This document shows, piece by piece, positions 35,101-46,931 of a DNA stretch of 64,000 nt. The DNA is from Bolinopsis microptera (taxonomy: Eukaryota > Ctenophora > Tentaculata > Lobata > Bolinopsidae). Where the stretch lies: the NCBI RefSeq assembly GCF_026151205.1, contig NC_087080.1, positions 12,633,837 through 12,697,836 on the forward strand, written 5' to 3'. Position 1 is the stretch's first letter; each line of letters begins with the position of its first letter. The notes under the pieces were generated by a model. The model was not told the DNA's origin. It made no database searches and saw only the letters and a list, made by a program, of their open reading frames with translations. The translations under genes and the position numbers were made by a program.

Positions 35101-38100
35101 ACCATAACCAATATTCAATAAAGATCCAAAATCCCTTTGCAAGTTCAGATAATTTTTACTGTTTACTTCAATTGAATATTTAATTTTGTTGAAAGAGAGG
35201 CTGGACCTTAATGGCCCTCAGTATATTTTATTGTGGTAAAATTAACCATAGGATTATTCACTGCCAAGCCCTAGCTTCCCCTGATCTCCATATTTCACCC
35301 GCTAACTCCACCTCAATCTCAGGTATAACGGTGAACTACGCCCAGCCTGACTCTAGTAGTCACCAACCGAAACTGCTTCCGAAGACACCTCTAATCAGGC
35401 AGACTACACCTAACAGGCGAGCTGGCAAGGAGAAACAACCTTCCAGCGAGATCATCTGTATTGACAGCGATGAAGAAGATGGTGAGTTTTTATTTTATAA
35501 ACTATGAATAGCTAAAATAGCTATAAATAGCTTCTTAGCTTATAAACTAAGTGTTTTAGTTAATAAACAAAGCTATAAATAGCTTCTTAGTTACACGTTT
35601 TTACACACTTACATTATCTGAATCTGGATAGGTTCCACCATAACGTTAAGAGTCCGAGACTGAAATTATGACATATATTTCTCAGTTTTCCTCCAATCAC
35701 GTGACATTTCTACCACATACCCAGACACTAATCACCACTGCCCACCCTAGGAAGTGGTAAGGGTGAGACCGCTGCGCGATGTCGGGTCTACGTGCGGGAT
35801 GAACAGAAGATAGCTGTCATATTCGAGATGATGAAGAGGAAATGCATCAAAACAGACTCAGCAGACCGATCACCTACTGCTCCCAACATTGTTAACATTC
35901 CTCAAGATAGTTTACCGGTAAGTCACGGGGAGGTGGTGGTTCGGTTGAGCCAATCCAATTATCAAACCTAGCCTTCTCCTTTGATCGTGATGTATCGCTG
36001 TTCATTTATTTGATAAGGTTTCTTTGATAATATAGCATTGGCAAGTCTGATGTAACAAACTAACATTGAGTCTTGCTGTTGCGTGCTAACTTCAGATATG
36101 TATTTGTTTTGAATACACCTATAGTTAACTATCTGTACCGCTTGAGATTCACTAAAACTTGTGTTAATTTAAATTTGTTTTTAAGACTACTAAAGTTGAG
36201 ATAAGATTTAAATGTATCTTGGTTCAGGAGCTGCAGCCTATAGTTAACGTATCAGGAAACTTACAAGGATACCTTGTACACGGTCAGACACCCTTCCTAC
36301 TGACTCCTGTTTCTGGCAGCAACCATCTCTTTACTGTCCACCAGAATGGGAAGGAGACTCCAGCCCTACAGGACCACACTTTCCCTGCGTGAGTTGGACT
36401 GGTTATCTGCTGGATAAAGTGTCATTAATAAAACTACAGTTACCATATCGATATATACATATTAACTACTTAGTAATTTTTACTGTTATTTCTTTAATCA
36501 TTAGACGATTATAGTGACTAATAACATAAAACCATTTACCGAACCCTCCAATTTCAGAGGCACAATATTGAACCTGAAAGCGATGCTGGAGAAAGACCCT
36601 CCAGCGCTTCCTCCTCTACCGGCCAGCTCAATCCCTCTCTCCCTGACCGCCACTCCTCTCCCTACTGCTGCAAACCCTATCAACATCTCAACCAGCACCG
36701 TCATCAACTACCAACCTGTATTCCTAAATCAGCAGCAAGGGGCCGGATCTCAGTTACTGTACACCTCCAGTCAGCAACCCCTGAATAGGGAACATTCTTC
36801 TGATCAAACTAGGGTACGTTTATCTTATCAAACTAGGGTACGTTTATCTTATCAAACTAGGGTACGTTTATCTTATCAAACTAGGGTACGTTTATCTTAT
36901 CAAACTAGGGTACGTTTATCTTATCAAACTAGGGTACGTCAATATCTTATCAAACTAGGGTACGTTTATCTTATCAAACTAGGGTACGTTTATCTTATCA
37001 AACTAGGGTACGTTTATCTTATCAAACTAGGGTACGTTTATCTTATCAAACTAGGGTACGTTTATCTTATCAAACTAGGGTACGTTTATCTTATCAAACT
37101 AGGGTACGTTTATCTTATCAAACTAGGGTACGTTTATCTTATCAAACTAGGGTACGTTTATCTTATCAAACTAGGGTACGTTTATCTTATCAAACTAGGG
37201 TACGTTTATCTTATCAAACTAGGGTACGTTTATCTTATCAAACTAGGGTACGTTTATCTTATCAAACTAGGGTACGTTTATCTTATCAAACTAGGGTACG
37301 TTTATCTTATCAAACTAGGGTACGTTTATCTTATCAAACTAGGGTACGTTTATCTTATCAAACTAAGGTACATTTATCTTATCAAACTAGGGTACATTTA
37401 TCTTATCAAACTAGAATACGTTTATCTTATCAAACTAGGGTACGTTTATTCTGAACTTTTCTCTTCCGCTTTTATTGGTGTCCAGGTTTCTGAACCGTAG
37501 AGCTACCTCAATAAACAATATGATCTTTAGAAGGCTCTTTACGAGTTAGGATTTCTGAATGTGAATTAGCTGCGCTTGTGTAAGCTCCCCATACGTTTCC
37601 TTTTCTATTCCTCATCTCTCGATCTAGGAGCCAAGGTAAACGGAACGGGATTATTTGGAACGGTTGTTCCGATCTTGAGGTCGCTCCTCTATATTCATCA
37701 TCAAAACATCTTTTGTCCTTTATTGAAAAGCAAAGGTCATGTCTTTGGATGTAAGATTCTGTAACTATGTAAGTGTGGACCCTAAGTGTGATATTTGTCT
37801 AATTCCATGATGCTTGTTCCGTTTCTATGCGAAGAGAGAGCTACCACGCAGGATTTATAATTATATAGCTAGATAGTAAACGTGATCAATTTACGCTCTC
37901 GTAGACATATCTTTATTGTTTTTCTATTGTTTTATGCCGATTCAATAAATAAATAAATTAAATTAAATGATAATATGTGGTTCAGAATATTATAATTTTA
38001 TATTCGGAACAACAAATTGTTTCGTTCCACAAGGGCTCCTAAAATTATGAGAATTTTACACTATAGGAATAATCCATACAAATATCAACACTGCAAATCT

Positions 38101-41100
38101 AATTATTTAATGGAGATGTTGAATGTGATGTGATCGGTTTAAACAGCAAAGAATCTGTTCACATCTTACGTCATCACTTCTCAAGGCCTTTTTAGGACCC
38201 CTCTGGTATGTCATCACTGTTGTGTAGAATTATATTAGTGATACCCGGTAGTACAGACCACTTACGAATTTACAAGAACAATAATTTTACTGTGTTAATA
38301 TGAAATAAATTAACAGGAGCCCGGAGTGCAGTACGTGGTGGTAGAGAAGCAGCAGAACAACAACAGCACCCTGCAAGTTTCTACAGCTAGCATGAACACT
38401 GGCAGACTTCCCCACGTGGACAACAAAAATCAGCAGCCCGTCAATAATAACCAAGCCACTATTAAACCTACAATAGGCAAGTTCTTAACATATTGACGAA
38501 ATAAAGTATTGCTGTTAATTTTTAAACTGTTTTGTTTCTTGTTACATTTATCGTATTGTATTGTATTTAATAAGCGCTGTGTTCAGATTGTTCTAATTTC
38601 AGTTTATCAATTCAGGTTCAGTGTCACGTGATGGGTTGGTGTTCCACAACATCACCTTCTCCACCGCAGAGAACGGCACCACAACCCGGGTTAACCCCAT
38701 CAACCCCGCTCTCCCCTCCGCCATCAACGCAGCCTCTGTCTTCAGTAACCAGGTTGAAGCACGTGCTGCGCGCGTCATGGTCGGCTCCTCCACCAAGAGG
38801 TACATGCCAATAGCTCCAGCCCCTGGTGGCAACACTCAGGTGAACACACAGCGTCCCCTTCTCCTTCCTAACCAGACTCCTGCCGCTACATTCGGGGCTC
38901 CCAACCAGCAGTTCATCCAGCCTGCTCATCTGCAACCTGCACAGCAACCACACTTGCAACCCGCACTCCTGCAACCTGCACAACCCGCCCACTTGCAACC
39001 GGCTCAACCTCCTCATCTCCAGCCGGTTCAACCACAATCCGGACAATTCTCGACTGGTCCGTCCGGAATCATGTCACCAGGACAAGGACAGTCTGGACAA
39101 ACCATCATAGCCCAGACCTTGCCGGGTAATTATCAGTCCTTCCCTCACGAACAGACCATTCAGCAGACCCAGCCTTTCCAGAATATTCAGCCTCAGAGCT
39201 TACAATCTCAACGTGTTTACAACGTCCTCAACCTTCAGCCCATCTCTCAGGTGACGCTCTAACACATTAATTCTTAATCCACGTAAAGATATAGAGTTGA
39301 AAGGTTGCGTTTTTCTAGGCTTAGTTTAGTGACTATCACATTGTTCCAGCAATTGGAACTCGTTAGTTAACTGATATCAGTTGTTGTCATATTTATTATT
39401 TATAGTTAAACAACCGAATGAAATACCAGCCTTCTCCGTGTTAACATGGAAAACATTGAATAAGGATAACACATACTAAACTTATCTCTGTTCAGCCCCA
39501 GTTGGATCATCAGAATCAGATGCCAGTACAGCAGCAGCTACTCAATCAACAGCAGGTGTCTAATCAGCACTCCCAGCAACAACAACAACCCTCTCATCCT
39601 ACCGGCACTCCCAGCTCCGCTTCTAAGACTCCAGGTTAGAACTAGATCAAGTAATTTCTCGCTTTCCCTCACCATTTTTGCGGCGAGGGAGGGAGAAGGG
39701 TGTTATGGTTAACTTTCTTTCTTCGGCTTTTATATTCTACATATCGCTCATGAAAATGTGCCCAGTATACAATTTTTTTCCATTTTCAGGCGACAGAGAA
39801 GCAAAGCTGAAGATGGTAATGAACTCCCTTTCTCAAGTCCTCTCCCTCCCCATTCAGCAGCAGAAGGAAGTCTTCAAGAACAACCCCATTCTCCGCCAAC
39901 TACTGATGAAGAGAAACGCTGGTAATTAATTGATTATTTAGTTAGATTACTAAGAAATGGTATCTCCCACCGACAGCTAAATAAGATGTATAAAGTAAAT
40001 AGGATTATTTCGCTTAGAAAACACGTGCTATCAATGTGCCAGAACCAACCCTTACCCTACCTTCCACTCCAGACCAGGAACAGAGGAAGGACCCACCTCC
40101 CCCGTACCAAGACAACAGAACACTACCCAAGAAGAGTACAGGTCCTCCTGGTCCTCCTCGGGTACAGACTCTACAGAGTGTCCAGGTAGCGGCTCTCAGA
40201 GGGCAGGCCTCTCAGCAGCGCACTATTCTACCCAAACCCAACGAACAGTCCGCTCAGGTATGTTGCTTTATCTCCGAATCTATTTTGTACGGTAAAAGCG
40301 CTGTACCACAGCCGCTACGTCGTAGCGGCTGTGGTGCAGCTACGAGCTGGCCTCTAAATTTCGCATCTTTGGGTCAATTTTATTGTTATTTCGAACTTTT
40401 ACGGTCTTCGATCAGCTTCTTTATAACCAAGTTTACGTCACCAGAAAGCTCATCTGAAAGAGATGCTGCTACAAAAGACTACTAGTGGTGAGCACAAGAT
40501 GGAGCGAGACGCGCACGAGAGATGGTTACAGCTATCTCAGGAGCAACAGAGTGTTATTCTCGCTGCTGCCAAAGAAAAAGGTTTCCCTTTCGCTTTCACT
40601 TTCTTGAGTATCTAATTGTTCGTATCAATATCATTAATATACCTTTGGATAAGTCAATTCTTAGTTCATTAATGTTACCGGCTAGGTATTACTATTAGTA
40701 AATGTACCCATCTATTGTTTATTTTATCTAAGCTATTCATGATGAAGTGGTTGAACTCTATTCAAATTTATCGTGAAATATAAGACAACCTTTACCTAGC
40801 CGCCCTCTTAACTCTAACTCTCCTCAGTATCTAAACTAAAAAAGAACGAGCTCCAACTCTTACTGAACGCGGCTTATCAGCACATGCACAAGGTGCCCCC
40901 CGACATGCGTAAAGCACTGTTGATTGCAGCACAGGAGCGTATGGATAAGTTGAGCGGCAAGACCACTGAACAGATTGGTGATCCCAATCCAGCACGGGGG
41001 ACTTCTGCTCCGGCTCCAGTTCCAAGTAGAGCAGCCCCTTCCAAGAGCAAGGATGATGATGATCTGGTTATCCTTCAAGAGGTGAGTCGCACAGGACAAA

Positions 41101-43177
41101 GCTTAATTGTCTGATTGGGATAGAGACCTTATTTGGCTGCTCTTCTATAATTTTCTTTTCTACCAGTTACTCTTAGCAGTCTTCTATCAGTCTTAGCTGT
41201 GTTCTGTATACTGAGTTACTAATACTAAAAGTGACGATTTAACGTCGAATTTTTATACATTCAGTAAATCCGTACAATATAACTAATGCCGTGATTAGTT
41301 AGAAAAGTTAGAACAATTATTGTCCGTGTTGCAGGTGCCGTGCAGAGAATCCCGCACAAAGGTAACAATCAGGGACGAGACTGGGGAAGTGGTGACATTG
41401 TTGGGGCGCCCTGCGGAGTCCCTTCCTCGACTCACTAGTCGCTACTCCCAGACCTGGCGCACGCACTTCTCAGGGTGTGCACGAACGCGCGCTATCGTCA
41501 AGACAACAGGACTCCCCACCACTCTGCTGCCGGATCTATCAGAGTGGAGAGATGGAGTGGACGAGGCAGCTAGTGTTACCAGTTCCTGCGCTAGGGTGAG
41601 ACCTTATCATCGTGCTGTCGGAACTAAGAGCCGGATTAAGAGAACTGGTGGAGTGTACGGACAGGACAAACGTTTCCCTGTCAGACAGGAAGTTTCTAAA
41701 ATAGTGACCAGACTCAGGAAGTTCCATTGTGAACGGAGTCGGGGCAGCAAGGCTAGCGAGCTCACCAACGTGTTCTCTCTCACGGACGAGGGACTGGACG
41801 ATGTCGCGGAGTGTATTGCACGTGCGTATGTGAAGGAGAAGAAACGCACGGTGCCCTTAGAACGCCGACGGGGCCGGCCTACCACCCGACACATTCCTGT
41901 CACTAAACCACTCGGCCCCCAGATGCCGAAGATAACAGTTTGTAGGAGCAGTGGGGAGACGCCCCTACACAAGTCTGCACAGCAGGGCTGGTTGGAGAAT
42001 GTGCTGCAGTGTCTTCAAGCTGGAGAGGATATCAACGTACGTGATAATGCAGGCTGGACCCCTCTCCACGAAGCTACTGCTAAGAATAGGGTGGAAGTTG
42101 TGACCTTGTTATTGGAACACAACGCAGATGTAAACGTGGCAAGCAGCACTACAGGAGTAAGACCAATACACGACGCTGTGTTACACGACCTCGTGGAAAT
42201 AGCAGAGTTGTTGCTAGCTGCTGGGGCGGACCCTAAATTACCCACTTTCAGCGGGAAACTGCCGTCTGACTTCTGTAGGAGCACAGCTATGTCTGAGCTA
42301 CTAGATAATTATATCGCTAAGTTGGGTAATCCTGGAGGAGCACCTCCCGGTTGGGGCACGGAGTGTCTGATCGAACTCAGTGAGCTTCCTCACATGCCAG
42401 TCTACAAGCTTGGGCTCGAGGGGACTGAGTGAGTACTTTGATTTTCCTTATCCATTTTATAAGCTCAACACTCTGTCGACGTTTGAATCTCGTCAAATTT
42501 TCGATCTTTTTAAATGGAGTTTAACTGTCACTTATCACTGGTTGATTCCATATCTAGCTTCTATAAGTAAATACTTCCTAGAGAGAAGAACTACTACCTG
42601 CTGACTGATCTAATAGCTCGGCTGAATATTTCTCGCAGTACCTTCAGCATGAACTATCCCGCTTTTAAAACCTACAAAATGAAGTGGAGAGACTTCGCTA
42701 AACTCCTCGGCAAGGTAGGACACAAGGTGTTATGTAGAGGAGAGGGGGTAACTTGGACGGGATTGGGCTGGTATTAGAAAGTGGGCTGGGGTTCTATTTC
42801 CATTCTCGAGATGGGAAGGATGTACCTTTACGAGACATATTTATGTTCGACATAATTCCGGTGACCGAAATGATTTGGGAACGAAGATATGGGAATTTCG
42901 GACCCCAAATTAACATCATGGTATTCGGGGATTTTTTCCATCTCCTTATTTTACAAAAATGAAACCCAATATTTGAGAAGATTAAACGCAAAGATCTTCT
43001 CTGATCAGCTGTTTCAGCTTTTAAACAATTTCCACCGTTAACTCACGAATCTAATTTTTTCAGTCGCCGTTTTTTGTACATCCTGATCGACTACCAAGTC
43101 AAGTGTGTGAATTTATTGAGCTGAACGATGACGCTAACAGGATACTCAATATCAGATCAGAGATATTCGAACCTTGA
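26198..43177 (+). CDS. BCOR: BCOR-like corepressor with ankyrin repeats and C-terminal PUFD domain
   Basis: There are 25 coding exons, all phases consistent, 2,317 aa: 26198-26261, 26561-26616, 27251-27520, 28144-28240, 29176-30627, 31488-31636, 32110-32271, 32482-32580, 33290-33427, 34171-34527, 34722-35076, 35323-35481, 35751-35917, 36228-36388, 36558-36813, 38317-38476, 38616-39250, 39496-39634, 39790-39921, 40043-40257, 40445-40580, 40828-41081, 41335-42428, 42582-42714, 43064-43177. Residues ~2078-2195 are ankyrin repeats (DNAGWTPLHEA, GVRPIHDAV). The C-terminus (~2215-2317; MPVYKLGLEG, NYYLLTDLIARLNIS, MNYPAFKTYKMKW) matches the PUFD domain by which BCOR/BCORL1 bind PCGF1 in PRC1.1. The N-terminal 2,000 residues are low-complexity: acidic, a 25-Glu run, Ser/Pro, then Gln-rich with polyQ. 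Visible motifs: sumoylation-type IKQE (~133) and IKPE (~587), SIM-like IICIDSDEED (~1110) and DDDDLVIL (~1863), PPPPY (~1688), basic SKKRKIPP, AT-hook-like RRGRP. Nuclear repression is inferred from the family. The gene is longer than vertebrate BCOR (about 1,750 aa). The 5' leader is not mapped. Confidence 0.85.
31786..31920. mobile_element. Pogo/Tigger-like MITE in BCOR-like intron 6
   Basis: AGTCAAACCTCTCTATACCG at the left and, inverted, ATAGAAAGGTGCGACT at the right, with GCCCGGTATAG inside. It is about 135 bp. A second partial element with TACCGGTTACCTCAATATAC and ending TTTTGACTGT follows at about 31975-32065. Termini of this type are common in pogo-like MITEs. Confidence 0.7.
32731..33261 (+). 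mobile_element. TIR-flanked minisatellite of GTTTGTCGGG units in BCOR-like intron 8
   Basis: A 16-bp perfect inverted repeat, TAGGCATCATGTAGCC (32731-32746) and GGCTACATGATGCCTA (33246-33261), encloses about 450 bp of a 10-11-bp G-rich repeat (TTTGTCGGGG, TTTGTCAGGG, CTGTCGGGGT). AGAA directly flanks both ends (32727-32730, 33262-33265), a possible 4-bp target duplication. All three + frames are open only because of the repeat. It sits between exons 8 and 9. Confidence 0.8.
33479..34018. mobile_element. MITE with poly-G/poly-C ends, internal tandem repeats and 8-bp TSD in BCOR-like intron 9
   Basis: CTACCTAG lies at both borders (33479-33486, 34011-34018) and fits the hAT target pattern nTnnnnAn. 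Inside, an 18-G run leads to GGCCAAGTGGATATTTGTAG, and the other end is CTACAAATATCCACTTGGCT followed by a C run. The centre has about three direct copies of a ~120-bp unit containing GTGCCCAGAAATTCTACTGA. No transposase. hAT-like assignment is inference. Confidence 0.85.
36802..37455 (+). repeat. 24-bp minisatellite of about 27 units overlapping a 3' exon edge
   Basis: The unit is TATCAAACTAGGGTACGTTT plus ATCT, near-perfectly repeated. Each unit carries AGG/GTACGT, a consensus 5' splice site. The first unit supplies the phase-0 donor of BCOR-like exon 15 (exon end 36813). A 2-bp expansion after the sixth donor (GTACGTCAATATCTT) changes the frame of all later units. The last units carry point changes (AAGGTACATT, AGAATACGTT). 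Confidence 0.9.
38477..38615 (+). other. GC-AG intron of the BCOR-like gene
   Basis: Exon 16 ends ...ACAATAG and the intron starts GCAAGT. Only this junction gives the phase 1 needed by the next exon (38616, completing Gly, then SVSRDGLVFHNIT). GC donors are a known minority class and usually have a strong consensus otherwise, as here. Confidence 0.75.
40305..40335. repeat. 31-bp palindrome in BCOR-like intron 20
   Basis: ACCACAGCCGCTACG, a central T, then CGTAGCGGCTGTGGT. The arms are a perfect 15-bp match with a one-base centre, 48 bp after the exon 20 donor. Confidence 0.85.
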
Positions 43178-44630
43178 AACCTCTCCAATTACTTCCTCTT
43201 CTCACGAACTTGTTATCACTCCTTATCACGCCTTCAATCACACACCGAGCTGATGTAGTGCTTCAGTTAGAGTGTCAATATCATATTAAAATTTAATGTG
43301 GTGTCAGGTGTGACCACATGTATTGACGCCTCTCGCGTGTGATGTGCCGCGCACAGACACGTGGGCGTTTGATGTGCTGCTCATTGATTAAGTGATGACG
43401 TGCAATTCTCAGAATGTTTGGCCCAACACAGTTGGAGATATTCATTTTATAAACGTGACCCTGACCCTGTGCTACTGGACAGATTTCACCTTGGAATGTA
43501 TCATTTTATTTTCATATGAAGATTGAACTGGTATGTAACTGTAAATACTTTTGTTAAGTTAGAATTAGATTTTTTGATTATGCTCACGTGAGGACTTAAC
43601 TAGTAATCATTATTAAGAGTTATATTTAGCTATTTTTCGAGAAATGATTAACTAGCATTCGCTAATTTGACAAAAGTTATTTCCTCTCAAACTTACGTTA
43701 TATTTTAGACATTACCTACGTTGTTATGCAATGGATTTTAAATTATTTTCTTTCTTAGTTTGCTACATTCACAGTCAGCAACATAAAGCAGTACATTTGC
43801 TACTAAATGATGGACCGTTAGAGTGTAAAGATTAATGATGCAAGGCTCGATCTGAAGGCGTGCCACCTCCCCAGCCATGTCTATCAACTCTGAGTTCGTG
43901 CGGCTAAAGGTTATTTTCATCTTGTGCTGATAATTATAGTAAGTGTGGACGGATATTTGTAACTGCTGATGCTGATCACACTCGTCTCTGAACAAGCGGT
44001 TCGAGGAGCTGTAAATCACCTGAAATGCCACTATAAATCCCTGAAATGCCACTACAAAGATAGTTTACTCATTACACTATTCAATACACAGCTGAGCTGA
44101 TCCTCACTCTTACCTTCTTGAATATTCAGATAAACCAGGCTCCTCCTTCTGTTCAGCAACTTTGTCATTACGGCTCCAACCTCTCCCAGATAAATCCACC
44201 CTGTATTTATTCTATTGTGTGTTGTGGTAAGAGCGCGAGGCTAATTCTCTGAGACCTGGCACTTGCAAGCATATTGCTTTGGGACTGTCTAGTGGAGATG
44301 ATTGGTTGAGCTGCTCTCCAATGAGGGGTTATGGACAATGGAACCTAAAAATCTCTGGCAGTACCATATTAACTAGAGGTTGGTATGTACTATCGTGCTT
44401 TTTTTCTATTATAATAATAGCTCTAAGTCATAAGTGTCATTTTGGTTTGAACACGATTTGTCGTGGTGAATTTTAACATAGCTTTATTTTTAAATAGTTA
44501 TCGTCATTTTTATAATTGATTTAATCGTCATTATTTGTAAAAAAATATATACCTGCAATTTGCCTGCTATTATCTTCAAATTAAGCATATATTGTTTGTT
44601 AAATATTCAACTTTGCTTGACACAAGTTCT
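43178..44630. other. BCOR-like 3' flank and intergenic DNA
   Basis: ATTAAA at 43285-43290 is a possible polyadenylation signal about 110 nt after the stop. A minus-strand frame at 43738-44052 is open but unrecognised (see rejected). No RNA gene seen. Confidence 0.4.
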
Positions 44631-44633
44631 TAC

Positions 44634-44726
44634 TGGGCCGCGCTCAGCCTGTCATTCCGCCAAATCTATATTATATAGTTAATATATATATGTTAATGAA
44701 CATAATAGCCTGGGGTCCTCAGGTAA
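44634..44726 (+). repeat. Dispersed short repeat (GCTCAGCCTG family)
   Basis: CGCTCAGCCTGTCATTCCGC, an expanded AT centre (TATATATATGTTAATGAAC), and ATAGCCTGGGGTCC. It is the longest copy. Confidence 0.8.
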
Positions 44727-44829
44727 ACAAGTTCTAGTTTTTCATTCATCACCGAATTATAAACCTATGATAAAGAGCTGTAATAAAAAACAATTGATTT
44801 TTGGTCAAATAAAGTGTATAGTTGAAAAT

Positions 44830-45950
44830 ACCGGAAGTGCCAAAAGTCAGTGGGCATACGCTGGCCTTAATCGCTCCCACTAAATCGCTCGCCCAATTTT
44901 AAGAAAATTCTTGTAGAAAGGCCGTGAAGGTGTAAGAATAATCTGGATCGATGTATTTTTGGATGCTGATTTCGAATCACCCCCCATGACGTAGGGTAAA
45001 AATGCTTCCCTGGAAAGTTAAGGGCAAAAAACTGTTTTGGTCACGTGACAGGCTAGTAAAACACGAATTTGATTGTTTAGGGCTCGGGTAAGGGTTAGGG
45101 TCGTGGTTAGGGTTATGGATAGCTTTGGAATTATGGTTAGGGTTCCGGTTGGGATTAGGTTTTATGTGAAACCGTTTTGTTCGGCTGCAAAACCATAAAA
45201 ACCAAAGTCACGTGATAATTTTTGGGCGAGCTAATTAGCAAAAAGCCGGCCTTAATAGCTTTGACGGATTTTTCTCGTCTAAATTTCTCCGAAGTAGCGC
45301 GCGCCGCTATCTTCTCGAAATGGCCTGACGGCAAGTGCTACGAAGTAGCGCGCGCCGGGCCAGACCATTAACAATGGTCAATGATAGAGCTCAGTCACTG
45401 AGTGACCAATTGAAATAATTCTTTCTTGAATGACTTAATAGTACTACCACCACTGGTTCGAGGAATTTGTCAAATCGAAAAATATTCGAGTTAATTTTTT
45501 TCAAATGAAGGTTAATTTTTGCATTTATTTGATAGTCGGATCGAGCTAAATTTTATTGAATTGTGTTTAGCCATTCGAATTATGTTAATTAACGTTTGTC
45601 CTGAAAAAAATTAGAGTTGTAGCTTATCAAGTGGCCGAGATACGGAGCATAACGAGTTTATTCATTACATGTGATAATGTGATTGGTTTACCTGATCACG
45701 TGATAAGGTCACCCCTTTAATCAACCCATTAAACATTATGGGAATCGTTAAGGCTGCCCAATTAAGGTGTCTTGTCACGGTGTCACATAATCACACACAA
45801 CACAGTCAATTTGTTTGACGACGGAATCCTCGAACCAGAAGGTACACTTACAGTATGCCTTCTGCAATACAAAGCAACAGCTCTAAAATATAAAACACGG
45901 CGGAGCTATTAAGGCCAACGCATGCCCACTAACTTTTGGCCCACCCTGTA
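44830..45950. mobile_element. 1.1-kb TIR element with internal telomere-like TTAGGG block
   Basis: The left end (GCCAAAAGTCAGTGGGCATA then CGCTGGCCTTAAT) and the right end (inverse of ATTAAGGCCAACGCATGCCC and ACTAACTTTTGGC) match over about 35 bp with few mismatches. The right end carries CACCCTGTA, resembling mariner-type ends (inference). Inside are (TTAGGG)-like variants at about 45080-45160 and the AAGTAGCGCGCGCCG block also found at 48.5 and 51.9 kb. No transposase ORF. Confidence 0.65.
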
Positions 45951-46931
45951 TAATTTGATGATTTTCCATTTCTCAAAACATTCGCCGGTTTTTAGTCATC
46001 GCAAGAAGATTAAATTTTAAATGGGACACAAATGTCGCAGCTGTCTATTGATTTAAACAGTTTTCGGTGAAATTTGGGTCGTAACGCAGTAAACTGAAAT
46101 TTTGTAAATGTCTTACCGGTACGACATTTTCAAAATTTTCCTTCCATCAAAGTTTTCTCCGGATATACAGGTACGTTCTAGTACCTTGACGACGACTTGT
46201 GTCACTCAACCGACCTCACTGATTGGTCACTGGTAAAAAATTCAGTAAAAACCGCCAAATTTCTGTCAAGGAAACGGCAGAAAACTGAAAAGCTTCTCTT
46301 CCAAAATCTCCTTTTCTATACTGTTGATTTTCCGTTTATCAGAGCTTTCTTTGGGAATAGAACTTTTAGTACCTCAATTTCATGTCTTTTGCCATCCTCA
46401 GTGACCTTGCTAGATGGTCATTCAAGAAAAATTCGGTCAAAACAGTGAAATTTGGGTTGCGGAAAGCTGAAATACAACGTGTAGCAAGGAGACGGCAGAA
46501 AAACTTTTTTTCCAAAATCTCTCTATTCTGATGATTTTACGTTTATGAGTATTGCTGAAAGCACAGTGTAAGGCCTACACGGACCGCCTCTAACTAGCCA
46601 ATCCCTGTTTACATGCCGTGTAGCAGGGGACTAGAAAGAGCTAAACTAGTAAGCGGGGCATAGCCAATACACTATACTCCCATCATTGAGTATATTACCA
46701 ACCAGAAGGAAAACTTCCTTGTGTTTGGAATCTACCAAGACGAAAGTTGTACAATCCAGCGAAATTTTATGCATTATGGTTTATCAGAGTTTTCTTTGGG
46801 AATAAAACTTAAAAGTTCCAGTACCTTGATCGCATTGATGGCGACTTGTAGTTGTTTCACTCTCACCGACCTTACTATTTTAGTCACTGGTCAAAATCGT
46901 CAGTCTAAATAATCATTGTAGGTTTACAACT

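Noticed and set aside
36814..37500. Continuation of the exon 15 frame as a LIKLGYVY repeat protein
   Set aside because: It is read-through into the 24-bp splice-donor minisatellite. The first donor joins in phase to the next exon at 38317.
43738..44052. Minus-strand 104-codon open frame with a possible upstream exon at about 44120-44185
   Set aside because: The candidate upstream exon (reading MTKLLNRRRSLVYLNIQE before GTAAGA) is phase 1 and joins to an early stop in the second exon rather than to the long frame. No domain recognised.
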